Positions 16,998 through 26,700 of a stretch of 59,709 nucleotides of DNA are shown here, piece by piece. This stretch comes from Pseudomonadota bacterium (GTDB lineage Bacteria > Pseudomonadota > Alphaproteobacteria > Caulobacterales > Caulobacteraceae), in contig JAEWJI010000059.1 of NCBI GenBank assembly GCA_023386645.1, positions 1-59,709 on the forward strand, read 5' to 3'. Below the pieces are notes generated by a model. The model saw only the letters and a list, made by a program, of their open reading frames with translations, was not told the DNA's origin and did not search any database. Position numbers and translations under genes: made by a program. How positions within the stretch are numbered: position 1 is the stretch's first letter; each line of letters starts with the position of its first letter.

Positions 16998-17864
16998 ATG
17001 CGTCGCGTGACTGTCCTGACAGGAGGTTTGGCCGCCCTGGCCATCGCCGGGCTGTCGGGCGGCGTGGCCGTGGCGCAGGCCCTGGCCGAGACCCGTGTCT
17101 CGGATGTGTGGGCCGGTGACGACAGCGGAAACATCACGCTCCAGCTGAACCGCCAGAGCGCGTTCAACGTCGCGGCCGACCGCGCCTTTGGCCCGGCGCT
17201 CGAGTTCGAAGCGCCCCGAGAGACGGACGACGGCCTGGCCGCCACCACCCGCCGAGACATCTGGTTCGGCGCGGGAGAGGTGAACGACCGGCTGCGGCTG
17301 GATACCCGCGGGGTCGTCCGGCGCGCGGACGGATCGCCCCTGCCGGCCTCGCGCCTGGACGGCGCGGCCTATGACGTCGACGGCTACGACCTGACCTATA
17401 CCCGGGGCTGGAACCTGGCGCGGGGTTACACCGCCTCCGGTCTGGAAGTGACCCTCACCCCCCACGCCGGCATCGGTGTCGGCGACCGGGGGGGCTCGGC
17501 CGAGGCCGGGGCGACGCTCAAGGTCGGTTCGAGCGCCAGCCGCATGGTGCCGGACGGCGGCGAGGCCTTCGGCGAGCGCGCCCGCTGGTACATATACGCG
17601 GCCGGCTCGGGCCGGGCGGTCGGCTACAACTTCGCCCGGACGCGGGACGGCGATTTCGCCCGCTCGGGCTACAGCCACGATTCCGGAGCCTTCCTGGGGG
17701 ACGCCTCGCTCGGCGTGGCCTTCCGCAAGGGCGACGTCCAGTCGTCCTTCGGCCTGGTCTATCGCGAGATCGAGGCGGAAGGCCTCCGCAGCGGTCGAGG
17801 CCTGGACAACGATGTGACCGAGGGGCTGGTCGCCTTCCAGCTGTCGATCAAGCCGGAGTGGTGA
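16998..17864 (+). CDS. Outer-membrane beta-barrel protein, resembles LpxR/DUF2219 family
   Basis: A 288-residue exported protein: signal peptide at residues 1-28 ending at AVAQA, then a series of short amphipathic strands and a final aromatic KPEW typical of outer-membrane barrels. The C-terminal half (GERARWYIYAAGSGRAVGYN, then DSGAFLGDASLGVAFRKGD) resembles LpxR/DUF2219 proteins; LpxR removes the 3'-acyloxyacyl group of lipid A. The N-terminal catalytic signature of LpxR is not evident, so enzymatic activity is doubtful. The ATG has GGGAG upstream. Its 3' end overlaps corA by 17 bases, tail to tail. Confidence 0.5.
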   Translation: MRRVTVLTGGLAALAIAGLSGGVAVAQALAETRVSDVWAGDDSGNITLQLNRQSAFNVAADRAFGPALEFEAPRETDDGLAATTRRDIWFGAGEVNDRLRLDTRGVVRRADGSPLPASRLDGAAYDVDGYDLTYTRGWNLARGYTASGLEVTLTPHAGIGVGDRGGSAEAGATLKVGSSASRMVPDGGEAFGERARWYIYAAGSGRAVGYNFARTRDGDFARSGYSHDSGAFLGDASLGVAFRKGDVQSSFGLVYREIEAEGLRSGRGLDNDVTEGLVAFQLSIKPEW

Positions 17865-18837
17865 CCCGCGGGTTCCGCCACAGCCAGCCCTTCTGCTTAA
17901 ACCACAGCAGCGGCGCCAGGCCCGAGACAGCCATCGCCGCCAGCGCCAGGGGGTAGCCCCAGGCCCACCGCAGTTCGGGCATGTGATCGAAGTTCATGCC
18001 GTAGATGGCCCCGATCAGGGTGGGCGGCATCAGGCACACGGTCACGACCGAGAAGATTTTCAGGATCGACGACTGCTGGATGTTGATCAGGCCGAGCGCC
18101 GCCGACAGCTGGAAATTGATCGCCGCCGCGATGGACTGGTTGTGCGACAACAGGCTCGAGGCGTCGGCCGTCAGGCTTCTCAGATGCTCCCGCGCCGTTG
18201 GGGCCGCCTCCACCCGCTCGTCCAGGGTGACGAAGCTGAATAGGCGTGCGAACCCCGCGAGGCTCTGTTCGATCCGCGCATTGGCGATCTGGGCGCGACC
18301 CAGGCGGTTGAGCAGCCTTTCGAATCGGACCGGGCGGCCGCCGAAGATCTGTTCGCCGATCACCTCCACCCGGGCCGCATTCGCCGACAGGATGTCGGAG
18401 GCCCGGTCGATTACCGCCTCCATCAGGTTCAGGAACAGGTCGGCACCGGAGCGGCACAGCTCGGGCTCGCGTCCGACCTTGTCCAGCACCATGGAAAAGG
18501 GCTTGGGATCGAAATAGCGAATGGTCACCAGCGGCCCTGGGGTCAGGATGAAGGTGACGGGGTCCAGGGTCGGCAGGTCCGCGTCGCCGTGGTGGATGAT
18601 GTCGGCGGTGACATAGGTCGCGCCGTTCTCGCGATACAGGCGGCTCGACGCCTCCAGTTCGACCATCTCCTCGCGGGTTGGCACCGACAGGCCGAGCGCC
18701 TCCTCGACCGCCAGATCCTCGTCCCGCGTCGGTGCGATCAGGTCGATCCAGATGGCGTCATTGGGCAGGCGCCAGCCGGGAGCCAGGGCGTCCGCCTCCT
18801 CGCAGTCCTGGCAGCCGGCGCGGTAGATGCGGATCAT
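17848..18837 (-). CDS. corA: CorA-family magnesium/cobalt transporter
   Basis: Pentameric inner-membrane divalent-cation channel. The 329-residue protein has a long cytoplasmic N-terminal domain with helix-rich segments, then two TM helices at the C-terminus (about 263-280 and 295-313). The selectivity motif GMN is at residues 280-282 (YGMNFDHMPEL). The helix region with SLLSHNQSIAAAINFQLSA and LGLINIQQSSILKIFSVVT is typical of CorA stalk helices. No regulatory leader was recognised upstream; the next gene upstream on this strand is a CHAP protein, 27 bases away. Confidence 0.92.
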   Translation of the reverse strand: MIRIYRAGCQDCEEADALAPGWRLPNDAIWIDLIAPTRDEDLAVEEALGLSVPTREEMVELEASSRLYRENGATYVTADIIHHGDADLPTLDPVTFILTPGPLVTIRYFDPKPFSMVLDKVGREPELCRSGADLFLNLMEAVIDRASDILSANAARVEVIGEQIFGGRPVRFERLLNRLGRAQIANARIEQSLAGFARLFSFVTLDERVEAAPTAREHLRSLTADASSLLSHNQSIAAAINFQLSAALGLINIQQSSILKIFSVVTVCLMPPTLIGAIYGMNFDHMPELRWAWGYPLALAAMAVSGLAPLLWFKQKGWLWRNPRVTTPA

Positions 18838-18864
18838 GCGCCGGTCGCGGGTTTCAGGAGGGGA

Positions 18865-19386
18865 TCAGGGCTGGCCGGCGGAGCCGCCGGCGACCGCCGC
18901 CTGGGCGGTCTGGAAGGCGTCGCTCGCGCCTTTGTAGATGAAGCCGTAGGTCGGATAGACCGTCGTGCCCAGATCGCGGATCGGGTTGTACCAGACCTTG
19001 ACCCGGCTCCAGTCGCCCTCGCCGGAGACGTCGACCACGGTGACATTCTCCTCGACCTTGCCGCGGCTGCCGCCCCAGTTGGCGTGGGTCACGCGGATCA
19101 CCCGGTCAGTCAGGATGTCGGACACGACGGCGACGTGGCCCCGGCTCATGCGGCCATGAGGCTGGAACACCAGGACCGAGCCCGTCTCGGGCGCGCGGCC
19201 GGTGCGGAAGGTGTTCACGGCCTGACGCCACCAGGTCCAGGCGTCGCCGAAGATGTTGATGCCCGAAAACATGCGGGCGAAGGTCACGCACTGCCAGTAG
19301 GGGTCGTCGGCGCGCGCCGGAGCCGGGTTCAGCGCGAAAAATCCGAGAGACGCCGCAACCACGGCGGCGGTGAGCCGTTTCATCAT
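18865..19386 (-). CDS. Secreted CHAP-domain amidase/peptidase-like protein
   Basis: A 173-residue exported protein with a signal peptide (about residues 1-26, ending PARA). The CHAP fold has the nucleophile Cys33 in YWQCVTFAR and the histidine in SRGHVAVVSD; HANWGG follows. CHAP enzymes cut peptidoglycan amide bonds; acting alone without a cell-wall-binding domain, this one is probably a small periplasmic hydrolase. The short length and the Cys close to the mature N-terminus are typical of alphaproteobacterial stand-alone CHAP proteins. Substrate not shown. Confidence 0.85.
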   Translation of the reverse strand: MMKRLTAAVVAASLGFFALNPAPARADDPYWQCVTFARMFSGINIFGDAWTWWRQAVNTFRTGRAPETGSVLVFQPHGRMSRGHVAVVSDILTDRVIRVTHANWGGSRGKVEENVTVVDVSGEGDWSRVKVWYNPIRDLGTTVYPTYGFIYKGASDAFQTAQAAVAGGSAGQP

Positions 19387-19457
19387 GTCGTAGTGTTTCG
19401 AACTGTTACGCCCAGACGTCTGCCTAGACGATAATTCGGGCGGGTTGAAGAACCCTT

Positions 19458-20567
19458 TCAGGCGAGTTCGTGCGCCTGCTTGAGCGCAAGCGTGCGGGCT
19501 CGCCGTCGGTCCGCCATCTTCCGCAGGGCCGAGCGCGCCGGCCGTTCAACCAAGTGGTACGAGCAGGCGGCGACGGCGGGTATGGCCGCGACGACCGCCA
19601 GCCACACGAAGAGTTGAAGCTGCTTGTCCTCCGCCCCTGTCAGCCGGGCGGCGAGATTGATGGCCAGCAGCTTCCAGGGGATGCAGACCATATAGACCGA
19701 ATAGCTGATCTCCCCGAGATAGACGGCGGGCTTTGACGCCAGCCAGCCGGCCCGCTCATTGGCCAGCGAGGCCAGCGCCAGGATCAGGGGGCCGAACAGC
19801 AGGACGGTGATGGCGTCCCAGGCCAGGACCGAGCCGCTGATGAGGATCCCCAGGGTCGAGATCGCCGCGACCCAGCCCGGGAAGGGCAGGGGCGCGCGTC
19901 GATAGGCCAGGTAGAGCGCGCAGCCGAAGGCGAAGCAGGGCGCGATCCGGAGCGCGCCCCAGCGGATGGTCGCCTGGGTCAGGGGAAAGCCCGACAGAGC
20001 CTCGAACGCGGCGTACAGGCCGACCAGCAGCAGGGCGGCTCCGGCGATGGCGGCCCAGGGGTTGCGACGCAGGCGCCAGGCCGCGAAGGCGAAGGCCGGG
20101 AAGGTCAGATAGGCGAACCATTCCGCCGAGATCGACCAGGAGGGGTGGTTCCAGCCGGCCTCGGGCGCCAGGCCCCAGGCGTGGACCATCAGCAGATTAG
20201 CCGGCAGGGACGACCAGGCGAGCACGCTGTCGTCCACGGCGAAGCCCGCCACCATGGCGCCGGCCGCGAGCAGGCCCACGCCGACCAGGGTGGCCAGATG
20301 CAGCGGATAGACCCGCGCGATGCGGGCCCACAGGAAGCTTCCGTACGAGAACCGCTTCTCTCCGGCCTGGGCCAGATAGACGTGGCTGAGGATGAAGCCG
20401 GACAGGACGAAGAACAGCTCCACGCCCAGATAGCCCTTGGTCACCAGGTTCGGCAGGAAGCCGACGTTCAGGTTTGGCCAGAAGTGGAACATCACCACCC
20501 ACATGGCCGCGATGAAGCGGAGCGCCGTCAGCGAGCGCAGGTCCTGGGGCGTTTCCACGGGGGTCAT
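19458..20567 (-). CDS. Acyltransferase 3 family membrane protein (OafA/NodX-like)
   Basis: A 369-residue integral membrane protein with about ten hydrophobic segments. It starts with LRSLTALRFIAAMWVVMFHF, the acyltransferase-3 N-terminus with its membrane histidine, followed by GYLGVELFFVLSGFILSHVY, the family's second motif. Such enzymes O-acetylate or acylate LPS, O-antigen, peptidoglycan or exopolysaccharide at the inner membrane. There is no fused SGNH domain. Neighbours give no pathway. Start at the ATG at 20567, where MTPVETPQDLRSL leads into the motif. Confidence 0.9.
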   Translation of the reverse strand: MTPVETPQDLRSLTALRFIAAMWVVMFHFWPNLNVGFLPNLVTKGYLGVELFFVLSGFILSHVYLAQAGEKRFSYGSFLWARIARVYPLHLATLVGVGLLAAGAMVAGFAVDDSVLAWSSLPANLLMVHAWGLAPEAGWNHPSWSISAEWFAYLTFPAFAFAAWRLRRNPWAAIAGAALLLVGLYAAFEALSGFPLTQATIRWGALRIAPCFAFGCALYLAYRRAPLPFPGWVAAISTLGILISGSVLAWDAITVLLFGPLILALASLANERAGWLASKPAVYLGEISYSVYMVCIPWKLLAINLAARLTGAEDKQLQLFVWLAVVAAIPAVAACSYHLVERPARSALRKMADRRRARTLALKQAHELA

Positions 20568-20611
20568 GCCGGCATCATGCAGCGCCAGGCTTGGGGAAGC
20601 GTTAAGCGGCC

Positions 20612-21043
20612 ATGGACATCGACGACCTGATCGCGCGGGCGGCCGAACGGACGGGGCTGGAGACCGGCCGGGTGCGGATCGCGGCGGCGGGCGCGCTGGG
20701 ACTGCTGGACCGCCATGCGGGCCAGGCCGAGTTGTCCCAGTTGTACGCCGGGGTGGCGGGCGCGGAGGAACTCGCGCGGTCTCCAGAGGGCGCGACGCGA
20801 TCCGGCGGCGGCCTGTTCGGCGGGCTGATGAAGAGCGCGGGCGGGGTCTCGGGCAAGGCGATGGCCGACGCCATGGGCCTGATGGATCGCCTGCGAGCCC
20901 AGGGTCTGGACCGGGAGGATGTTCGCCGGCTGGTCCCGGCGCTGCGCGAGGCCGTGCGGACGGACACCGGCCGCGACCTCCTGGGAGAAGCCGTTAGAAG
21001 CGTGCCGGGCGTGGGCGGCCTGCTTGGAGCCGATCAGGCCTGA
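20612..21043 (+). CDS. Conserved hypothetical helical protein, DUF2267/DUF2780-like layout
   Basis: A 143-residue protein without signal peptide, predicted helical. The sequence MDIDDLIARAAERTGLETGRV is followed by a Gly/Ser-rich linker GGGLFGGLMKSAGG (about 67-80) and a second helical half ending VPGVGGLLGADQA. The alternation of short helices and Gly-rich turns recalls DUF2780/DUF2267 proteins, but no diagnostic motif is seen. It is divergent from the acyltransferase gene with only 44 bases between starts. It overlaps the next, convergent lipoprotein gene by 10 bases. Function unknown. Confidence 0.6.
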   Translation: MDIDDLIARAAERTGLETGRVRIAAAGALGLLDRHAGQAELSQLYAGVAGAEELARSPEGATRSGGGLFGGLMKSAGGVSGKAMADAMGLMDRLRAQGLDREDVRRLVPALREAVRTDTGRDLLGEAVRSVPGVGGLLGADQA

Positions 21044-21534
21044 GGGGCGGGCGCCGGGCCCGGGATGGGCGGCGGCGCGACCTCCGGCGCCGCGATCGGC
21101 GTCGTCGGCCCCTGCACCTCGCCCGAGGCCAGGTCGGCCAGGCTGGCGGCGCAGCCGATCAGCGTCTCCCCGCCAACCTCCACCCGCGCGGCCAACGGAT
21201 AGGTGCGGTCGCTCATCCCGTCGGAGCATTCGGTGGCCATGAGCGTGACCACCAGGGCGTCGTCGCCAACGGCGCCAGTATAGACCGCCGTCGTCCCCTG
21301 GACCGTCGGCCCCGTGTGGGAGGCGCGTCGCTCCGGCCGGTCGACGCCGGAGTAGGTGAGCGTGTCCGGCGTGATCTCCACCGCCCAGAATGGCTCCGTG
21401 CCCAGGGCCCTCAAGGGCTGGCCCAGATCGACGCCGCCAAGGACGGCGGGTTCGGCCGGTTCGGGGGTGGGCTCGGTCGGCTGGGAGCAGGCGGCCACGG
21501 TCAGGGCGGCGACGACGGCGAGGGCGAGGCGCAT
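21034..21534 (-). CDS. Putative lipoprotein of the COG3650 type
   Basis: A 166-residue protein with a lipoprotein signal (MRLALAVVAALTVAAC, Cys16). After a Pro/Glu-rich linker it carries LGTEPFWAVEITPDTLTYSG and a CSDGMSDRTYPL segment with a second cysteine in LIGCAASL. This pattern matches the COG3650-type lipoproteins, of unknown function. The frame opens at 21558, but the ATG at 21534 has GGAG at the right distance and begins the signal. A proline-rich C-terminus runs into the overlap with the convergent gene. Confidence 0.72.
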   Translation of the reverse strand: MRLALAVVAALTVAACSQPTEPTPEPAEPAVLGGVDLGQPLRALGTEPFWAVEITPDTLTYSGVDRPERRASHTGPTVQGTTAVYTGAVGDDALVVTLMATECSDGMSDRTYPLAARVEVGGETLIGCAASLADLASGEVQGPTTPIAAPEVAPPPIPGPAPAPQA

Positions 21535-21627
21535 GGGAAACTCCTTCCCGGTCAGCAAAGGCAGGGCCGGGGTCGGGGGTCAAGCGGCGGGCTCGCGGGG
21601 TCGGCCTGGGGCGCCTAAGCTTGCGTC

Positions 21628-22770
21628 ATGGCGATTCGCCCGACCCGCACCGATCACGCCCAGCCGGTCGCCTGGGAATTTTTCGCCGGCGGCGGCCTGG
21701 CGGGCCTGGGACTCGAAGGATTCCGGATCGCTTTCGCCAACGACATCGACGCGATGAAGGCCGCCGCCTGGCGAGCGAACCACGACGCCGGTTTCCATCA
21801 GGGCGACGTGTGGGACCTCGACACCGCCGATCTGCCCGGCTCGCCCGACCTGCTATGGGCCTCGTCGCCCTGCCAGGACGTCAGCCTGGCGGGCGCGCGG
21901 GCGGGGCTGGAGGCGCGGCGTTCGGGGGCTTTCTGGGGCTTCTGGCGCCTGGTCCAGCAGTTGAGGGCCGAGGGGCGGGCGCCGCCAGTCGTGGTGCTGG
22001 AGAACGTGGTCGGCCTCCTGACCTCCGGCAAGGGCGCGGATTTCGCGGCGGTGTGCTCGGCCATGGTCGAGGCCGGATATCGTATGGGCGCGCTGGAGAT
22101 GGACGCGGCGCACTGGCTGCCGCAGTCGCGCCCCCGGCTGTTCATAATCGCGATGCGCGAGCTGGAGGCTCCGGAGACGGCCGGGCCATGCGGCGCGTTC
22201 CATACGGCCCGGCTCGTGGCCGCGCAGGCGGCTCTGCCGGACGCGGTCAGGGCGGCCTGGGCCTGGTGGTCCCTGCCCTCGCCGCCGCGCCGGAACCTCG
22301 ACCTCGCCGCCCTGCTGGAGCCGGACGATGCGGTCGCCTGGTTCGACGATGCGGAGACCGAGCGGCTGCTGGCGCTGGCGGGCCCTCTGCATCGCGCGCG
22401 GCTGGAGAGCGTCGCCACGACGGGCGAGCGGCGCGCCGGCGCGGCCTATCGGCGGGTGCGGGTCGAGGCGGGGACCAAGGTCCAGCGGCTTGAGATGCGG
22501 TTCGACGGACTGGCGGGCTGTCTCCGGACCCCAGCGGGCGGGTCGTCGCGCCAGTATGTGCTCGTCTGCGAAGGCGGACGGATTCGAGCCCGCAGGCTGA
22601 CGGGGCGGGAGGCGGCGCGGCTGATGGGCGTGGCGGACGCCTACCGATTGCCGGCCTCGGAAAGCGCGGCGCTGAAGCTGATGGGGGACGCGGTCGCGGT
22701 ACCGGTCGTGCGGGCGCTGAGCGACGGGCTTTTGTTGCCGGCCCTGAAGGCGCGAAGGGCGGCCGCCTAG
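21628..22770 (+). CDS. DNA (cytosine-5-)-methyltransferase, solitary
   Basis: A 380-residue C5-cytosine DNA methyltransferase. Motif I FFAGGGLAGLGL (18-29), motif IV with catalytic Cys82 (SSPCQDVS), motif VI VLENVVGLL, motif VIII LPQSRPRLFII, motif IX RRLTGREAARLMG and motif X GDAVAVPVV are all present in the normal order, so it should be active. The target-recognition region lies at about 215-300. No restriction endonuclease, Vsr nick repair gene or mobile element is adjacent. Its role could be epigenetic or anti-restriction; the recognition sequence cannot be read from the protein. GC content looks like its neighbours. Confidence 0.92.
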   Translation: MAIRPTRTDHAQPVAWEFFAGGGLAGLGLEGFRIAFANDIDAMKAAAWRANHDAGFHQGDVWDLDTADLPGSPDLLWASSPCQDVSLAGARAGLEARRSGAFWGFWRLVQQLRAEGRAPPVVVLENVVGLLTSGKGADFAAVCSAMVEAGYRMGALEMDAAHWLPQSRPRLFIIAMRELEAPETAGPCGAFHTARLVAAQAALPDAVRAAWAWWSLPSPPRRNLDLAALLEPDDAVAWFDDAETERLLALAGPLHRARLESVATTGERRAGAAYRRVRVEAGTKVQRLEMRFDGLAGCLRTPAGGSSRQYVLVCEGGRIRARRLTGREAARLMGVADAYRLPASESAALKLMGDAVAVPVVRALSDGLLLPALKARRAAA

Positions 22771-23033
22771 GGCTCCTGGTCCCGCCCGGGATCCAGCCGG
22801 TTGTCGACCTGGTCGTCCCAGCCCTCGCGGTGGGAGCGGAAGGCGAGGTGCATGAGGATCCAGGTCAGGCCGAGCGTGCCCGTGACGCCGAGGCCGAGCG
22901 CGATCCAGCCGTGGATGGACATCTCGCCGCCGCCGATGGCGCGCCAGGCGAGGGCCAGGCCGGCGGTGCAGGCGGCCGCGATGGCGCAGGCGAGGAGCAG
23001 CGACACGACGAAACGCAGGAGACGGGCGGCCAT
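22767..23033 (-). CDS. Small two-TM membrane protein, unknown function
   Basis: An 88-residue inner-membrane protein with TM segments at about residues 9-31 and 43-64 and a charged cytoplasmic tail (FRSHREGWDDQVDNRLDPGRDQEP split across its last part). No family is recognised. It is tail-to-tail with the methyltransferase gene (4-base overlap) and lies 41 bases beyond the ydbL stop on the same strand, so it could be the last gene of the ydbH operon. Confidence 0.6.
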   Translation of the reverse strand: MAARLLRFVVSLLLACAIAAACTAGLALAWRAIGGGEMSIHGWIALGLGVTGTLGLTWILMHLAFRSHREGWDDQVDNRLDPGRDQEP

Positions 23034-23074
23034 GATCGCCCTTCTAGCCGGTCAGCCCCGCGGGCGCATCCGCC

Positions 23075-23452
23075 CTAGCGCTGGACCCATTGGCCCTGGG
23101 CGTTGCGGTAGTACTGGCCGGTCGAGATGCGCGGCAGGAGCTGGCTCTCGAACATGCGGGCGCCGGCGACCTCGGCGGTGACCCCCGCCTCGGCGCCCGA
23201 GCGGGCGTAGGCCTGGCGGCGCGCCGCGTTGGTGGTGGCGACGGCGGCCTGGAGCGCTGGGTCCGACGATGAACCGCGGAAGCCGAGCAGGCCGTCGGCC
23301 TGTTCCCCGACCACGCCCTGCGCCTTGGCGGCGTCGATCATCGCCTTCTGCTGGCTGGTCTGGGCCAGGGCGGCCCCGGCGGCGACGGCCATGGCCATGA
23401 CCGCGGCTCCGACGACGAACATCTTGCTGAAAGACATGGTGGAGACCTGCAT
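23075..23452 (-). CDS. ydbL: YdbL family periplasmic protein (DUF1318)
   Basis: Signal peptide through about residue 31 (AAGAALAQ), then the DUF1318 domain: QQKAMIDAAKAQGVVGEQADG, AVATTNAARRQAYA, and the conserved end GQYYRNAQGQWVQR. In E. coli YdbL works with YdbH and YnbE, where it is proposed to limit YnbE assembly. The start shares a base with the ynbE stop (TGATG). An ATG at 23437, after a weak AGG site, is an alternative. Length (125 residues) is usual for the family. Confidence 0.88.
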   Translation of the reverse strand: MQVSTMSFSKMFVVGAAVMAMAVAAGAALAQTSQQKAMIDAAKAQGVVGEQADGLLGFRGSSSDPALQAAVATTNAARRQAYARSGAEAGVTAEVAGARMFESQLLPRISTGQYYRNAQGQWVQR

Positions 23453-23643
23453 CAGAAGAGGTTGGGGTTCTCGCGCAGGAGGTCCTGGAGCTCCTGGTCG
23501 AGACGGACGCGCACGTCGGCGTCCAGCTTGGCGTAGATCTGGATCGGGTCGACCTGCAGCCGGATGGTCGGGGCGCAGGCGGCAGTCGCCGTCGTCAGGG
23601 CGGCGAGGCCTCCCAGAAGAGCGAGGCGGCGCTGGATGGTCAT
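23452..23643 (-). CDS. ynbE: YnbE family outer-membrane lipoprotein
   Basis: A 63-residue lipoprotein: signal MTIQRRLALLGGLAALTTAT with the lipobox Cys in TAACAP, then PTIRLQVDPIQIYAKLD and the RVRLDQELQDLLRENPNLF tail of the YnbE family. In E. coli YnbE sits in the outer membrane and completes the YdbH intermembrane bridge. The ATG at 23643 follows GAGGAGG at good distance; the frame is open to 23691 without support. It lies between ydbH and ydbL as in E. coli. Confidence 0.9.
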   Translation of the reverse strand: MTIQRRLALLGGLAALTTATAACAPTIRLQVDPIQIYAKLDADVRVRLDQELQDLLRENPNLF

Positions 23644-23722
23644 CTTCGGTCCTCCTCGGCGGCGGTCATGGCCAATAACGGCAGAGCCCATGAACGGGTT
23701 CTGAACGAAGCGATCGGCGCCC

Positions 23723-26700
23723 TCATTCGTCGTCCTCTCCGGCCCGGCGGGCGCGGTCGAGCGCCAGGAGGTCGGTGGCCAGCTGGCCGGCGTTCAACGT
23801 GGTGTCGAGCGTCAGATCGACCTGGGTGCCCGAAGGCAGGGGCAGGGGCTCGTCGAAGAAGCGGCGGCGGATCACGTCCATCCAGGTCAGCCGCAGTTCC
23901 TGGCGCACGGGCGGATCGTGCCGGCCCCGGATGCGGAACAGCACGCCGAGCCGGCCGGCGTTCAGGCTGTTCACCTCGGCGGTCAGGATGTCGAAGGCCA
24001 GGTTCTCCATGGCCTGGAAGGCCAGGTCCTGGACGACGTTCGGGGGCACGTCCTCGCCGGCGCCGCCGGCCTCCAGCGCGACCAGGGCCGTGCGCGGGAT
24101 GGACAGACGCCCCGCCTCGACCGCCTCGAGGCGGCCGTCGGCGATGCGGACGCCCTGGCTCGCCATCCAGGTGAAGGGCAGGCGGCCGGACACGCGGGCG
24201 TCCAGCTTCAGCTTGTCGTCCAGCCCGGCGCCCTCGATCAGATCGCCCAGCTGCACGCGCTCGAGCACGATCACGCCGGTGACCGGCTGGGCGGGGTCCA
24301 GCGGGATGGTGGTGGGCTCGACCCGCACGGTCCCCTGGGCCGCGCTGATCTGGCCGCCCTCAATCCGCACCGCGGCCTTGTCCACCGCGAAGGCGACCGA
24401 GAGGTCGGTCAGGGGGGTGACGCTGTCCAGCCGTTCGACCGTCAGGGTCTGGCCGGGGGCGGTGACGAGCGGCGCCAGGCTGGTGAAGACGACCCGGCCG
24501 GACAGGCCGGTCACGGCGCCGGCGGGACTGGTGAAGTCCAGGCGCGGGAGGGTCAGGACGCCGTCGCTGGAGCCGCCCGCCTTGTCCCAGCCCATCCGGC
24601 CCTGGAAGGCGGCGGAGCCGGTCGCGGGCGACTGGACGAAGTCGGCGACCAGGGGGCTGAGGTCGGAGGGCTGGAGTCCATCCTCGGCGAAGACGATTTC
24701 GGGCGCCTCGATCTGGACCCCGCCCACACCCGTCCGGCCGTCGTGGGCCAGGGTCAGGCGGCCGAGGCGATGCTCGAGCCGCGACAGGTCGAAGCCGCCG
24801 CTCCAGACCTCGCCCGACAGTCGGGCCTGGCCCTGGGCGGTCAGGGGCTCGAACCGGCGGGGCTGGGTGGCGTCCTGCACCCGCGCCGAGGCGATGTCTG
24901 CGGTCAGGTCCAGCCGGTTCTCCCCGCCCTGGACGCTGAGGCCGCCCTCGATGTCCGCGAACCGGACGGCCATGAACGGCGCCAGGGCCGAGGCGTCGCG
25001 TATGCGGCCGGACGCACGCCAGCCGCCTTCGGCGAGGGTCACCAGCGGTCCGCCGGACGGACACAGGCCGCTGGCGAGGTCGATCACGTCGTTCTCCTCC
25101 AGCTCCAGGCGTTCGACGGAGACGGCGACGCAGTCCGACGCCGAATAGGTCACGACGCCACGCGCCGAGGCGAGCTGGCCGGACGTGGACAGGTCGATCC
25201 CGCGCGCCAGGCCGAAGTCCAGCGCGGCGCGGCCGCTGAGGTCGGCCGTGAAGCCGCCGGGCGTCAGCCGCCAGTCCGGCACGCGGATCGCGGCCTCGGG
25301 CAGGCCGGCGCCGCGCATAGCCGTGATCCTCAAGGCGCCCCCGATGGGGCCAGACCCCTGCTGGCCGAAGATCGGGCGGTCGGCGGCGTCGACGGTCAGG
25401 ACGCCGCCATTGGCCGGGCGCACGGCGAGCGGCCGGGTCAGGTCCAGGCGATGGCCTCCGGGGCCGGCCGCGAAGGTCCAGGCGGGCGCGTCAAGCGCGA
25501 AACGCGAGAAGGCGCGCTTCATGGCGGCCAGTTCGGGAATGTCGCCGGCGGCGGGCTGGCCCAGCAGCGGCCAGGCGCCGGCCTTGGAAGAGAGCGCGCC
25601 CCGCGCCTCGATCCGCATCACCCCGTCCTGGACCAGATCGAGCTCGGCCCGGCCCGTGATGCCGGAGAGGTCGAGGTCGCCGGCCCGCGCGCGGCCAGCG
25701 ACGAGGGCCATCGGGCCCACCGCCTCGAAGGCCGCGCCCTGTCCGCCGATCGTGAGGGCGGCGCTGGACAGGGCGACGCCGCTGACCGAGGCGCCGTTTG
25801 CCGAGAGCGAGGCGGCGTGGACCCGAGCGGGCCCTGCCAGGCTCCAGGCCAGGGGCCGGTCAGCGACGCGCCGCAGGTCAAGGCGGGCCCCCGACCCGGT
25901 CAGGGCCAGGCCGCGCCCGGACACGGGGCCGCTCACCCGGTCGGCCGCCGCCTGCAGCGAGGTCGCGCCTGTGAGATGGAAGGCTTCCATCCAGCCCGCG
26001 ACCGCGCCGTCGAAGGCCATGCGCGTCTCGGCCCCGGTCAGGCGTGCGTCGCCAAGGCGCAGGGTTCCGGCGGAGGCGTCCAGGGTCAGGGCCGCGCGCC
26101 CGTCGCCCCGCCGACGCTTCAGATCCGGATAGGGCAGGTCGCCGCCCAGTCGAGCCCGCACGGCATCCGCCGCCGCGCCGGGGGCGGCCAGGGCCTCTGC
26201 CGAAACATCGAGCCGCAGAGCGACCCGGTCCCCGGTGGTCGTCAGATCGGCGCGAGCTGACAGGCCGCGCGCCCAGGCGTCCCCCTGACGCAGGGTGGTC
26301 GCGGGAACGCGCGCGGCCAGTCGCATCAGCTTGCCGTCCTGAAGCCGGGCGTCGCCCTCGACTGCGAGGGCCCCATAGTCGGTGGCGAGGTTCAGCCGAC
26401 CGTTCTCCACCAGAATCAGCGGCGAGTCGGCATCGGGGCGGGGCGGGCGAGAGGTGAATTCCTCGATCAACGGGTCCAGGACGCCGAAGGACAGATCGCC
26501 ATCCTCGAAGGCCGCCCGCACCCGCGGCCGGACCAGGCGGACGCGGCTGGGCGTAACCGCAAGACCCCCCGCAGCCCAGGGGCCGGCGATGGCGTAGTCG
26601 ACCTCGACCCGGTCGACTACCGCGTCCGGATCGGCGGGATCTCCGATCACGATGCGGCCGATGAAGCCGTCGAACTCGAGACGTTCGACCTCGACCTGGG

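Noticed and set aside
21628..22770. Phage or genomic island around the C5-methyltransferase
   Set aside because: No integrase, tRNA end, direct repeats or base-composition shift; both flanks are ordinary chromosomal genes.
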